Positions 8,155-16,142 of a stretch of DNA of 64,000 nt are shown in pieces. Each line of letters begins with the position of its first letter. Position 1 is the first letter of the stretch. The DNA lies in the NCBI GenBank assembly GCA_963539215.1, contig CAUTJT010000003.1:1-64000 (forward strand). Direction: 5' to 3'. Position numbers and translations under genes: made by a program. The notes below the pieces were generated by a model, which saw only the letters and a program-made list of their open reading frames with translations, was not told where the DNA came from and did no database searches. The DNA is from CAURNT01 sp963539215 (lineage in GTDB: Bacteria > Fusobacteriota > Fusobacteriia > Fusobacteriales > Leptotrichiaceae).

Positions 8155-10968
8155 ATGGAATATATAAAAATAAGGGGAGCTAGAGAGCATAACCTTAAAA
8201 ATTTAGATATAGATATACCTAAGAATAAATTTGTTGTTATAACAGGAGTAAGTGGTTCTGGAAAGTCCTCTCTTGCTTTTGAGACTATATATTCAGAAGG
8301 TCAAAGAAGATATGTTGAAAGCCTTTCAGCTTATGCTAGACAATTTATAGGTCAAATGAAAAAACCTGAATTAGATAGTATAGAAGGTCTTTCACCATCA
8401 ATATCTATAGAACAAAAATCAGTTTCAAAAAATCCAAGATCTACTGTTGGTACTATGACTGAAATATATGACTACATGAGATTATTATGGGGTCATATTG
8501 GACATGCACATTGTCCTAAATGTGGATTAGAGGTAAAAAAGCAAAGTATAGAAGAAATAGTTAATGAAATAAAAAATAAATGTAAGGAAAAAGATAAATT
8601 AATATTTTTAGCTCCGATAATTAATGATAAAAAAGGTACTCATAAAAATTTATTTTTAAATTTATCTAGACAAGGTTATTTAAGGGTTAGAGTGGATGGC
8701 CAAATTTTAACTTTAGATGATGATATAGAGCTTGATAAAAATAAAAGACATAATATAGAATTAATTACGGATAGAATAGTTTTTAAAGAAGAATCTATTT
8801 CAAGAATTGATGAAGCTGTAAGTAATGCTGTAAAAAATGGTGAAGGAAATTTAATTGTTAATATAAATAATGAAGATTTTAAATTTAGTGAAAATTTTGT
8901 TTGTAGTAATCATCCTGAAGTTTCATTTCCAGAAATAAATCCAAGATTATTTTCTTTTAATGCACCATTTGGAGCATGTTCTGAGTGTAATGGCTTAGGT
9001 TCTTCACTAGAAGTTAATCTTAATTCTTTTGTAATTGATGAAGAAAAAAGTATTGAAGAAGGTGGAATCTCTATAGTAGGAGGAAGTTCTAAAACTTCAT
9101 GGACTTGGAATATATTAATTTCATTCTTAAAAGCAATGAATATAGATATAACTAAAAAAGTTAAAGATATTACAAAAGAAGAATGGAATTTAATATATTA
9201 TGGTTCAGATATTGAATTTCCTTTTAATATTAATACTAAGGAATATCAATTTTCTGGATTTAAACAATTTGAAGGACTTGTTGCACATACTAAAAGACGT
9301 GCAAAAGAGTCTATGAGTGAAGCACTTAGAGAAGATATAGAAAATAAATATATGATAGAAACAAATTGTAGTAAATGTAAAGGTAAAAGATTAAGTGATA
9401 TAGTTCTTTCTATAACAATAAATGGTAAAAGTATAATAGATATAACAGATATGAGTATAGTTGAATCTTTGAAATTTTTTGAGAATATTAAGTTGACAGA
9501 AAAAGAAAAACAAATAGCAACAGAAATACTTAAAGAAATTAAAGATAGACTTAGTTTTTTAAAAAATGTAGGACTTGAATATTTAAATTTATCACGTATG
9601 ACTAAAACATTATCTGGAGGTGAATCACAGAGAATAAGACTTGCAACACAGATAGGTTCAAGATTAACAGGAGTAATATATGTTCTTGATGAACCAAGTA
9701 TAGGATTACATCAAAGAGATAATGATAAATTACTTGCAACATTAAAAGATCTAAAAGATATAGGAAATACTTTAATAGTAGTAGAGCACGATGAAGATAC
9801 AATGTTAGCAGCTGATTATTTAATAGACATAGGACAAGGTGCAGGTAGGTATGGAGGAAATATTACAGCTAAGGGAACTCCTAATGAAGTAATGAATTCA
9901 AAAGAATCTCTAACTGCTAAATATCTGACAGGGGAGATTAAAATAGAAATTCCAACTAAGGTTAGAAAAAGTACTGAATATTTAGAAGTTAAAGGTTGTA
10001 ATGGAAATAATTTAAAAAATGTTGATTTAAAAATACCACTAGGGATATTTACTGTAGTTACTGGGGTAAGTGGTTCAGGTAAATCATCATTAATTAACCA
10101 AACTCTTTATCCTATACTTCATAATCATTTAAATGAGAGAACAATGTTTCCTTTAGAATATAAAAAGGTTGAAGGTCTTGAAAAAGTATCAAAGGTAATT
10201 AATATAGATCAAAGTCCTATAGGAAGAACTCCTAGATCTAATACGGCTACTTACACTAAAATATTTGATGATATAAGGGGAATATTTGCAGAAACTAATG
10301 ATGCAAAAGTTAGAGGGTATGATAAAGGAAGATTTTCTTTTAATGTTAAAGGTGGAAGATGTGAAATGTGCTCTGGTGCAGGAATAAATAAAATCGAAAT
10401 GAATTTTTTACCTGATGTTTATGTTGAATGTGAATTGTGTAAAGGTAAAAGATATAATAAGGAAACATTAGAAGTTAAGTATAAAGGAAAAAATATTTCT
10501 GAGGTTTTAGATATGAGTGTTTCTGAAGCATTTGATTTTTTTGAGGCTATACCTTCTTTAAAAAGAAAATTACAAACATTAATGGATGTAGGTATGGAAT
10601 ATATATCATTAGGACAACCAGCAACAACTCTTTCAGGAGGAGAAGCTCAGAGAGTAAAATTAGCATCAGAATTGTCTAAAGTTACAAAAGAAGGTACGAT
10701 ATATATATTAGACGAACCAACGACAGGATTACATTTTGAAGATGTAAGAAAATTACTTGATGTTTTAAATAGACTAGTTAGTAAAGGGAATAGTGTTGTA
10801 GTTATAGAGCATAATTTAGACGTAATTAAATCAGCAGACTATATTATTGATATAGGACCAGAAGGTGGGAGTAATGGAGGTAAAATAGTAGTAGAAGGTG
10901 AACCAAGAGAAATTATAAAATCTAAAAAATCTCATACTGCAAAATTCTTAAAAAAATATTTCAAATAG
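8155..10968 (+). CDS. uvrA: Excinuclease ABC subunit UvrA
   Basis: Damage-sensing dimeric ATPase of nucleotide excision repair, working with UvrB (encoded at 42082). Two ABC modules are present. Walker A motifs are GVSGSGKS at 31-38 and at 637-644, with signatures LSGGESQR and LSGGEAQR. The zinc-finger cysteine pairs are visible: CPKC near 120, CSEC/CSKC around 280 and 407, and CEMC/CELC around 740-765. At 937 residues it is full length. AAGGTTAAGGTG precedes the start. uvrA and uvrB lie 34 kb apart in separate transcription units. Confidence 0.98.
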   Translation: MEYIKIRGAREHNLKNLDIDIPKNKFVVITGVSGSGKSSLAFETIYSEGQRRYVESLSAYARQFIGQMKKPELDSIEGLSPSISIEQKSVSKNPRSTVGTMTEIYDYMRLLWGHIGHAHCPKCGLEVKKQSIEEIVNEIKNKCKEKDKLIFLAPIINDKKGTHKNLFLNLSRQGYLRVRVDGQILTLDDDIELDKNKRHNIELITDRIVFKEESISRIDEAVSNAVKNGEGNLIVNINNEDFKFSENFVCSNHPEVSFPEINPRLFSFNAPFGACSECNGLGSSLEVNLNSFVIDEEKSIEEGGISIVGGSSKTSWTWNILISFLKAMNIDITKKVKDITKEEWNLIYYGSDIEFPFNINTKEYQFSGFKQFEGLVAHTKRRAKESMSEALREDIENKYMIETNCSKCKGKRLSDIVLSITINGKSIIDITDMSIVESLKFFENIKLTEKEKQIATEILKEIKDRLSFLKNVGLEYLNLSRMTKTLSGGESQRIRLATQIGSRLTGVIYVLDEPSIGLHQRDNDKLLATLKDLKDIGNTLIVVEHDEDTMLAADYLIDIGQGAGRYGGNITAKGTPNEVMNSKESLTAKYLTGEIKIEIPTKVRKSTEYLEVKGCNGNNLKNVDLKIPLGIFTVVTGVSGSGKSSLINQTLYPILHNHLNERTMFPLEYKKVEGLEKVSKVINIDQSPIGRTPRSNTATYTKIFDDIRGIFAETNDAKVRGYDKGRFSFNVKGGRCEMCSGAGINKIEMNFLPDVYVECELCKGKRYNKETLEVKYKGKNISEVLDMSVSEAFDFFEAIPSLKRKLQTLMDVGMEYISLGQPATTLSGGEAQRVKLASELSKVTKEGTIYILDEPTTGLHFEDVRKLLDVLNRLVSKGNSVVVIEHNLDVIKSADYIIDIGPEGGSNGGKIVVEGEPREIIKSKKSHTAKFLKKYFK

Positions 10969-10976
10969 GAGGACAT

Positions 10977-12122
10977 ATGTATATAAATCAAGAAGTTAAA
11001 GACTTACAAATTTCTTTAATAAGACAAATAGCTTTAAAAATGAAAGAATATGAAAATGGAATAGATTTTACTATAGGAGAACCATGGAATGATATACCTA
11101 AAGATGTTAAAGAATATATGGCAGATATTACTTTAAATAAAAAATTAGGTTATACAGCAACTGGTGGAGCTAAAGAATATAGAGAAGCAGTAGCTAAATT
11201 CTATAATAATTTATATGGGTCTAATTATACTTGGAAAAATGCTTTAGCAAATGCAGGTTCAAGTGAAGGACTTTCATCATTTCTAAGAACTGTACTTAAA
11301 CCAGGTGATGAAGTAATAATGCCTACACCTGCTTATCCAGGGTATGAACCAACTATAAAAATGATGCATGCTACACCTGTGTATATTGATTTAGTTGATC
11401 AAGACTTTAAATTAACTGCAGAAATATTAGAATCATATATAACAGAAAAAACTAAGGTAATAATATTGACTTATCCAAATAATCCAACAGGAGCAGTTAT
11501 GCCACTTGAAGAAATGGATAAAGTTGCAGATGTAATAAGAAGACATGATGTATATTTATTAAGTGATGAAATATATTCTGTACTTGCATTTGAACAATAT
11601 CATTCATTTGCTAGATATACAGATTTAATTGATAAAATAGTAATAGTCAATGGTTTTTCTAAATCGCATTCTATGACAGGGTGGCGTGTTGCATATACAT
11701 TAGCTTCTGAAGAAATAATAAACAATATGAATAAGGTTGGACAATATACTATTACAGGTGTAAATACTATAGCACAATATGGTGCGATTTATGCAATGGA
11801 ACATTATCCAAGACGTGAAGATATTATAGAAATTAACAGAAATAGACTTATGTTTATGAAAAGAGGATTAGAAGAATTAGGATTTAAAGTAATAAATCCA
11901 GAAGGAGCTTTCTATATTTTCGTTGATTATAGAATGTTTAGTGATATGAATTCATTTGATTTTGCAATGGATGTTTTAAATAAAACTCAAGTAGGATTAG
12001 TTCCTGGGATATGTTTTTCAGTAGAAGGATTTGTAAGATTATCAATTTCACATAATTTTGAAGTTTTAGAAGAAGCTCTAGATAGAATAGCTGCATATTT
12101 GGGGAAAACAAGAGATGCTTAA
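10977..12122 (+). CDS. Class I/II pyridoxal-phosphate aminotransferase (aspartate/PatA type)
   Basis: Fold-type I aminotransferase of 381 residues. The Schiff-base lysine is K229 in FSKSHSMTGWR, a signature shared with PatA/DapX-like enzymes (lysine/diaminopimelate pathway) and with some aspartate aminotransferases. Other family marks are AYPGYEP near 121, YPNNPTGA near 163 and SDEIYS near 195. AGGAGG precedes the start. It lies eight bases after uvrA and overlaps the next gene by eight bases. The substrate cannot be fixed from sequence alone. Confidence 0.85.
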   Translation: MYINQEVKDLQISLIRQIALKMKEYENGIDFTIGEPWNDIPKDVKEYMADITLNKKLGYTATGGAKEYREAVAKFYNNLYGSNYTWKNALANAGSSEGLSSFLRTVLKPGDEVIMPTPAYPGYEPTIKMMHATPVYIDLVDQDFKLTAEILESYITEKTKVIILTYPNNPTGAVMPLEEMDKVADVIRRHDVYLLSDEIYSVLAFEQYHSFARYTDLIDKIVIVNGFSKSHSMTGWRVAYTLASEEIINNMNKVGQYTITGVNTIAQYGAIYAMEHYPRREDIIEINRNRLMFMKRGLEELGFKVINPEGAFYIFVDYRMFSDMNSFDFAMDVLNKTQVGLVPGICFSVEGFVRLSISHNFEVLEEALDRIAAYLGKTRDA

Positions 12123-13509
12123 AAATGATATCATTGAAATAACTATAAAAGGTATAGATTTTCCATCTAAACCTTATGGATATTATGAGAATGATGAAAG
12201 AAAATTTTATTCTAATATCAATGTAGCTATAGGTCAAAAAATTCGGGGAAGAGTAGGTAAAATTAAAAATACTAAAGTAGAATTAAGAGATATAGAAATA
12301 GTAGATGATTTGAATAAAAAACCTTTTTGCGATAAGTTTAATAAATGTGGGGGTTGTTCTTTTCAGTATTTTGATTACAAAGATCAATCTAAATTGAAAA
12401 CAGAATTAGTTTTTAAATTAATAGACTCTTGTATAGTTAATAGAGATTATTTAAAACTTGATACAGTAACAATGGAAAATGATTTGGAATATAGAAATAA
12501 AATGGAATTTAGTTTTGGAAATGAAATTAAAGATGGTCCGATAATGTTAGGGCTTCATAAAAAAAATTCTTTTCATGATATTGTTAATGTTAAAAATTGT
12601 ATGTTAATGGATAATGATTTTAGACTTATTTATGATTTTACTGATAATTTTTTTAGAGAAAAAAATGTAGAGTTTTATCATAGATTAACTCATTTAGGTT
12701 TTTTAAGAAATATGGTTATTAGAAAAGGGGAAAAGACAAAAGAATTATCAGTTAATCTTATCACTACTTCACAGATTAAAAATTATGATATAGTTAATGA
12801 ATGGAAAAATGAATTAGAAAAATTAAAACTTGAAAAAGAGATCAAAACAATAATACATACGATAAATGATGATAAATCAGATCAAGTTAAATCTGATAAA
12901 GAAATACTTTTAAAGGGTGAAAGAGATATAAATGAGAGAATATTTGATTTAAATTTCAAAATTAGTCCTTATTCTTTTTTTCAAACTAATTCATTTGGAG
13001 TTGAAAAACTTTATGGTGAGGTAATTAAGATATTGGATAAAATAACTGAAAATATGAATGAAAAACCAATAGTTTTTGATTTATTTAGTGGTACTGGAAC
13101 TATAGGGCAAGTTGTATCTAAAAATTCAAAATATGTATATGGAATAGAAATAGTTGAAGAAGCGGTTATAAAAGCCAATGAAAACGCTAGACTAAATGGT
13201 ATAGAAAATGCTAAATTTATAGCGGGTGATGTGTTTGAAAAATTAGATGAATTAAATAATTTGAAAATAGTACCTGATATTTTAATATTAGATCCACCAA
13301 GAAGTGGAGTAGGAGAAAAAACTATAGATAAGTTATTGGATTATAAGGTAGATAATATTATATATGTATCATGTAATCCTAAAACTTTAGCAACTGATTT
13401 AAAAATATTTGAAGATAATGGATATATGTTGAAGCAGGTTACATGTGTTGATATGTTTGCTTATACTCCGCATATTGAAACTGTTTGTTTGCTGTTTAGG
13501 GAAAGATAA
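12115..13509 (+). CDS. rlmD: 23S rRNA (uracil-C5)-methyltransferase, RlmD/RlmCD family
   Basis: TrmA-family SAM-dependent RNA methyltransferase of 464 residues. A 4Fe-4S cluster is expected from C72, C78, C81 and C162. The SAM motif DLFSGTGTIG lies near 321, DPPRSGVG near 394, and the nucleophile is C420 in SCNPKTLATDL. In monoderm relatives a single RlmCD enzyme can modify both U747 and U1939, so the exact target is open. The start overlaps the aminotransferase by eight bases. It is the last clear backbone gene before the accessory island. Confidence 0.9.
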   Translation: MLKNDIIEITIKGIDFPSKPYGYYENDERKFYSNINVAIGQKIRGRVGKIKNTKVELRDIEIVDDLNKKPFCDKFNKCGGCSFQYFDYKDQSKLKTELVFKLIDSCIVNRDYLKLDTVTMENDLEYRNKMEFSFGNEIKDGPIMLGLHKKNSFHDIVNVKNCMLMDNDFRLIYDFTDNFFREKNVEFYHRLTHLGFLRNMVIRKGEKTKELSVNLITTSQIKNYDIVNEWKNELEKLKLEKEIKTIIHTINDDKSDQVKSDKEILLKGERDINERIFDLNFKISPYSFFQTNSFGVEKLYGEVIKILDKITENMNEKPIVFDLFSGTGTIGQVVSKNSKYVYGIEIVEEAVIKANENARLNGIENAKFIAGDVFEKLDELNNLKIVPDILILDPPRSGVGEKTIDKLLDYKVDNIIYVSCNPKTLATDLKIFEDNGYMLKQVTCVDMFAYTPHIETVCLLFRER

Positions 13510-13595
13510 ATAAAATATTAGTAAATTTTATTAAGCTATATATTGAAAAAGGTACTCAAAATAGATATAGCGATATTAGAGAGTTAAAGAAAGAG

Positions 13596-14114
13596 TTGAA
13601 GTATATAGCTGATAATTTATATGAAACTTGTAATCTTATGAAATTATATAGTAAAAAACTAAAAGGATTAAAGGTTGTAATAATGAATGCAGAAAGACAA
13701 GTAGGTTCTTATTTACCTAAAACAAACACTTTATACTTAAATCCATTAATATTAGGTAGTGAAGAAAAATATGAATCAACTTTAAAAAATGGGTACATTG
13801 TTAGATTGGCTTGTAATGATAACATACTATCGACTTATATACATGAATTAACTCATTATTTAGAGCATAAAAGATATGGCAAGTATTTAACTAAAAGAGA
13901 AAAAGCTTATAAAAAAATTGATGAATTATTAAAGAATGTTGATGTTTCAAAAGAGATTAGTATATATGCTGAAGATATTTTAAATGGTAAAAATAAATTA
14001 AAAAACATAAAATATTCAGAGATTTATGCAGAATCTTTAGTAAGGTATTACTTTTCAAAAAATAGTTTAGTAGAAAATATTGTATTATTAATGAAAGAAG
14101 AGGGAATATTATGA
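13596..14114 (+). CDS. Putative zincin-like metalloprotein with HELTH motif
   Basis: Unrecognised protein of 172 residues when started at TTG 13596. HELTHYLEH at 83-91 is a plausible zinc-binding HExxH helix, and a later glutamate in YAESLVRYY (about 150) could be a third ligand. No signal peptide is seen. The frame stays open upstream to 13510 and reads like natural protein (LVNFIKLYIEKG, RYSDIRELKKEL). The true start may therefore be a rare ATA at 13515 behind AGGGAAAG, adding 27 residues; no ATG, GTG or TTG exists in that stretch. It overlaps the next gene by four bases (ATGA). Confidence 0.6.
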   Translation: MKYIADNLYETCNLMKLYSKKLKGLKVVIMNAERQVGSYLPKTNTLYLNPLILGSEEKYESTLKNGYIVRLACNDNILSTYIHELTHYLEHKRYGKYLTKREKAYKKIDELLKNVDVSKEISIYAEDILNGKNKLKNIKYSEIYAESLVRYYFSKNSLVENIVLLMKEEGIL

Positions 14115-14326
14115 GAGATTTTATCCATGAACCAGCTTATGATAAAGAAGAATATAAAATAATGCAAATGTATTTAGATGAAGCTAGAAAATATGAAATT
14201 AGTATTTGGGGCGACTTATCAGAAGATACTCCACCTAAAATTAGAGAAAATTTTGAAATGGCTGTAAAGTATTTTGATGATTTAAATGATTGGTTAGGAA
14301 GAAACGATATAGAAGAATTACTTTAA
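14111..14326 (+). CDS. Small acidic hypothetical protein coupled to the HELTH protein
   Basis: A 71-residue, strongly acidic soluble protein with no motif that I recognise. Its ATG overlaps the upstream TGA (ATGA), so the two genes are almost certainly translationally coupled and may function together. AGAGGGA upstream serves as ribosome site. Whether it is a partner or inhibitor of the zincin-like protein is only a guess. Confidence 0.6.
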   Translation: MRDFIHEPAYDKEEYKIMQMYLDEARKYEISIWGDLSEDTPPKIRENFEMAVKYFDDLNDWLGRNDIEELL

Positions 14327-14344
14327 TTTTTAATCGGGGATTAA

Positions 14345-14455
14345 ATGCAAATAAAAACAAAATTTAAAAGAAATAATTTAGTTTATACAGAGGAAGAAAA
14401 TTTAAATTTAATGAATAATATATTAAAAAAGAGTAATAAAGGAAATAACGATTGA
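14345..14455 (+). CDS. Possible 36-residue basic small protein
   Basis: A short frame from ATG 14345 to TGA 14455 with a clear GGGG ribosome site six bases upstream. The product begins MQIKTKFKRNN and is rich in K and N. It is followed by a hairpin. It is too short for motif assignment. Support comes from the ribosome site and its place in a row of similar small genes (44-residue membrane protein, ribbon-helix-helix protein). Confidence 0.4.
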   Translation: MQIKTKFKRNNLVYTEEENLNLMNNILKKSNKGNND

Positions 14456-14503
14456 ATTTAGCTTAATACCTTTAAAACTCTTTTTAAATATAAAATACGA
14501 ATG

Positions 14504-14530
14504 GATAAGGGAGTAACTCCCTTACCATTT
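14504..14530 (+). terminator. Hairpin with weak T-tract after the small genes
   Basis: TAAGGGAG and CTCCCTTA form an 8-bp stem with a TAA loop (506-524 of this kilobase), followed by CCATTTTAA. The T-tract is poor, so it may be an attenuator or processing hairpin rather than a strong terminator. Confidence 0.45.
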
Positions 14531-14549
14531 TAACCATTATAACATAAAT

Positions 14550-14684
14550 ATGAAAATAAAAATAGGAAAATTAAATTTAAAACTAAATTTAGGTTGGAAA
14601 GAAGCTAATTTAGTTGAAAGAATAATAAGTATAATTTTTTATATTCTTTTATTAGGTATAGTTTTTTATCTAATCTTAAAGTAA
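14550..14684 (+). CDS. Small 44-residue single-helix membrane protein
   Basis: Runs from ATG 14550 to TAA 14684. It has an amphipathic, lysine-rich first half (MKIKIGKLNLKLNLGWKEAN) followed by one strongly hydrophobic helix (IISIIFYILLLGIVFYLIL) and a final lysine. That layout fits a small membrane-inserted peptide. No strong ribosome site is visible upstream. Its stop codon is embedded in the TAAGGAG ribosome site of the next gene, so the two are likely co-translated. Function is unknown; a holin-like or type I toxin-like role is possible but untested. Confidence 0.45.
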   Translation: MKIKIGKLNLKLNLGWKEANLVERIISIIFYILLLGIVFYLILK

Positions 14685-14694
14685 GGAGTTTGAA

Positions 14695-14895
14695 ATGGGA
14701 TTAAAAAAAGGTGAGAGTCCAACGTGGAAAGTAGGAAGAAAAAAAGTTGATGAAAAAATAAGATATATTTCAAAATCAGTATCACTACCATCAGAAAAAT
14801 GGGAGCAAATAGAACAAAAAGCACAAGAACAAGGAATAACTAAAAATAAGTTAATTGCTAATTTAATAATTGATTATTTAGAAAAAAATAAATAA
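14695..14895 (+). CDS. Ribbon-helix-helix (CopG/Arc-like) small DNA-binding protein
   Basis: A 66-residue basic protein whose C-terminal half reads as a ribbon-helix-helix fold: a strand (SKSVSLPSEKW) followed by two helices (EQIEQKAQEQG and TKNKLIANLIIDYLEK). Such proteins are typical copy-control, partition or antitoxin regulators on plasmids and mobile elements. TAAGGAG precedes the ATG by eight bases and contains the stop of the 44-residue gene. It is a candidate binder of the palindromes found nearby (15004-15019, 16004-16027). The fold call is by pattern only. Confidence 0.65.
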   Translation: MGLKKGESPTWKVGRKKVDEKIRYISKSVSLPSEKWEQIEQKAQEQGITKNKLIANLIIDYLEKNK

Positions 14896-14905
14896 GCAAT
14901 ACGGA

Positions 14906-14934
14906 TTGACTAACCACTGAAAATGTACTATACT
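14906..14934 (+). promoter_or_regulatory. Strong promoter for the hicB-like gene
   Basis: TTGACT (14906-14911), 17 bases, TATACT (14929-14934). It is close to the sigma-70 consensus and directs a leader of about 100 bases ahead of the HicB gene. Confidence 0.65.
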
Positions 14935-15003
14935 AATTTTGAAGATAATCTTTTCTGCTTAACTAAGTAGTAAGTATAACATCTTAAAAACCAATAATTA
15001 AAG

Positions 15004-15019
15004 GACTAGAATTCTAGTC
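15004..15019. promoter_or_regulatory. Perfect 16-bp palindrome in the hicB leader
   Basis: GACTAGAATTCTAGTC reads identically on both strands. It lies about 70 bases downstream of the promoter and 25 bases upstream of the HicB start. A dimeric repressor such as HicB or the neighbouring ribbon-helix-helix protein could bind it. As RNA it would form a six-pair stem with an AATT loop. Confidence 0.5.
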
Positions 15020-15044
15020 TTGACTTAAAATGGAGGTTTATCAT

Positions 15045-15470
15045 ATGTATGTAAATTACAATGCAATTATTACAGAACAAGATGGCGTTTTTTATGTTGG
15101 AATACCAGGTATAACAGATTTTGAAGATGGGGAATATGGGTTGTATGCAACATATGGTGAAAGTTATGAAGAAGCAATTACTTTGGGTCGTGATATTTTG
15201 GTTTTACATTTAAATGATTTATTAGAAGAAAATAGAGAATTTCCATGTAATGTAAGTGTAAAAAAATTAAATAAAATACTAGATGTAAATCAAAGCATTA
15301 TTTGTTATTCTTTAGATTTAATATATGAAATATCAAAAATTAATAAAACATATAAAAAGAAAAGTGTTTCTATACCAGTATGGTTAGATTTACTTGGACA
15401 AAAACATAACTTGAACTTTTCTCAAATATTACAAAAAGCTTTAAAAAAAGAGTTGGGATTAATAGATTAA
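15045..15470 (+). CDS. HicB-family antitoxin-like protein without an adjacent hicA
   Basis: The N-terminal part (about 1-60) matches the partial RNase H fold of HicB antitoxins (YNAIITEQDGVFYVGIPG, then YGESYEEAITLGRDIL). The C-terminus carries the HicB DNA-binding helix pattern (SIPVWLDLLGQKHNLNFSQ). I choose ATG 15045 (141 residues) because GGAGGT lies eight bases upstream; ATG 15030 would overlap that site. No HicA toxin (60-80 residues with a conserved histidine) is found on either side, so this is an orphan regulator or a remnant of a toxin-antitoxin pair. A strong bidirectional terminator follows. Confidence 0.75.
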   Translation: MYVNYNAIITEQDGVFYVGIPGITDFEDGEYGLYATYGESYEEAITLGRDILVLHLNDLLEENREFPCNVSVKKLNKILDVNQSIICYSLDLIYEISKINKTYKKKSVSIPVWLDLLGQKHNLNFSQILQKALKKELGLID

Positions 15471-15477
15471 CATAAAA

Positions 15478-15505
15478 GGCGACTTTAATTGTCGCCATTT
15501 TTTTT
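15478..15505. terminator. Bidirectional terminator between hicB and the convergent small-gene unit
   Basis: GGCGAC and GTCGCC enclose TTTAATT (15478-15496), with a nine-T run on the + strand and an A-rich flank giving TTTTATG on the - strand. The stop codon of the minus-strand gene lies in the loop. Confidence 0.8.
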
Positions 15506-15700
15506 AAGTTCCATAATTTTATTAGTTGCTAATTCTATAAGTTCATTAAGTTTCTCTACATTATCTGTATCTTTTATAAATAATTTTGCTCTACTATAAT
15601 TATTAGAAAGTTGTATTTTTTTCTTATTTTTCTCATAGTATCTTCTATTAGCAGCTAACCTAGATTCAAGATATTTAGTTTTAGTTTCTTTATTTTCCAT
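15485..15700 (-). CDS. Small basic coiled-coil hypothetical protein
   Basis: About 71 residues from ATG 15700, chosen because GGAGAA precedes it; an upstream ATG at 15712 would add four residues. The product is basic and helical (YLESRLAANRRYYEKNKKK, then NVEKLNELIELATNKIMELK). It resembles small proteins carried on mobile elements, but I cannot name the family. Its 3' end runs into the stem of the shared terminator. It overlaps the upstream membrane-anchored gene by 11 bases, so the two form a coupled unit. Confidence 0.55.
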   Translation of the reverse strand: MENKETKTKYLESRLAANRRYYEKNKKKIQLSNNYSRAKLFIKDTDNVEKLNELIELATNKIMELKKNGDN

Positions 15701-15830
15701 TAATTTCTCCATTATCTTTTTTTAATTCTTTAAGCTCATCTTTTAATTTCTTGTTTTCATTACTAAGTTTATAAATTAATATTAGATTTGATATAAGAAC
15801 TAATATAATACCAAATAACAATACTTTCAT
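15690..15830 (-). CDS. Small membrane-anchored coiled-coil protein
   Basis: About 46 residues from ATG 15830, which has GGAGGT five bases upstream. A TTG further upstream (15896) opens the frame but lacks a ribosome site. One N-terminal hydrophobic helix (MKVLLFGIILVLISNLILIY) is followed by a charged heptad-like tail (KLSNENKKLKDELKELKKD). This layout resembles small spanin or anchor proteins of phages and plasmids, but no family is recognised. It is first in a two-gene unit served by the operator-bearing promoter at 16003-16031. Confidence 0.55.
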   Translation of the reverse strand: MKVLLFGIILVLISNLILIYKLSNENKKLKDELKELKKDNGEINGK

Positions 15831-15907
15831 TTTTACCTCCTCTTGAATATATTTTTTAATTGTGATAGTATTAAGAATAGATGGCTTAAAGCCCAATCCA
15901 CATTTTT

Positions 15908-15948
15908 ATAGCAGTGAGAATTGAGAGAATGTTTGCAATCACTGCTAT
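15908..15948. repeat. 10-bp inverted repeat with 21-base loop in the minus-strand leader
   Basis: ATAGCAGTGA (15908-15917) pairs with TCACTGCTAT (15939-15948). On the + strand it is followed by TTTTTC and could act as a terminator. On the - strand it sits in the untranslated leader of the two small genes, about 55 bases downstream of the promoter, where it could work as an attenuator or protein-binding hairpin. Confidence 0.5.
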
Positions 15949-16002
15949 TTTTCTTATAATGGTAAATTTTTAAACTATTTATTACATCCTTTCTACATAA
16001 TT

Positions 16003-16031
16003 ATTATATCATGTTGTGATGATATAATCAA
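16003..16031 (-). promoter_or_regulatory. Minus-strand promoter overlapped by a perfect 9+9 operator-like inverted repeat
   Basis: On the minus strand TTGATT (16026-16031), 17 bases, TATAAT (16003-16008) form a near-consensus promoter. Exactly across it lie TTATATCAT (16004-16012) and ATGATATAA (16019-16027), separated by GTTGTG. The repeat covers most of the -10 element and part of the -35 element, the usual geometry for repression. It probably serves the two small minus-strand genes. Confidence 0.6.
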
Positions 16032-16142
16032 GTGTTTAAAGAAAAAAATTATAATTTAATTATAAAAATTTGAAATTTACTTGATTTTAAAAGGGTTTCT
16101 AAAAGATAGAAAAGTTCTAAAAGCTTTGAAAAGAGCATATTT

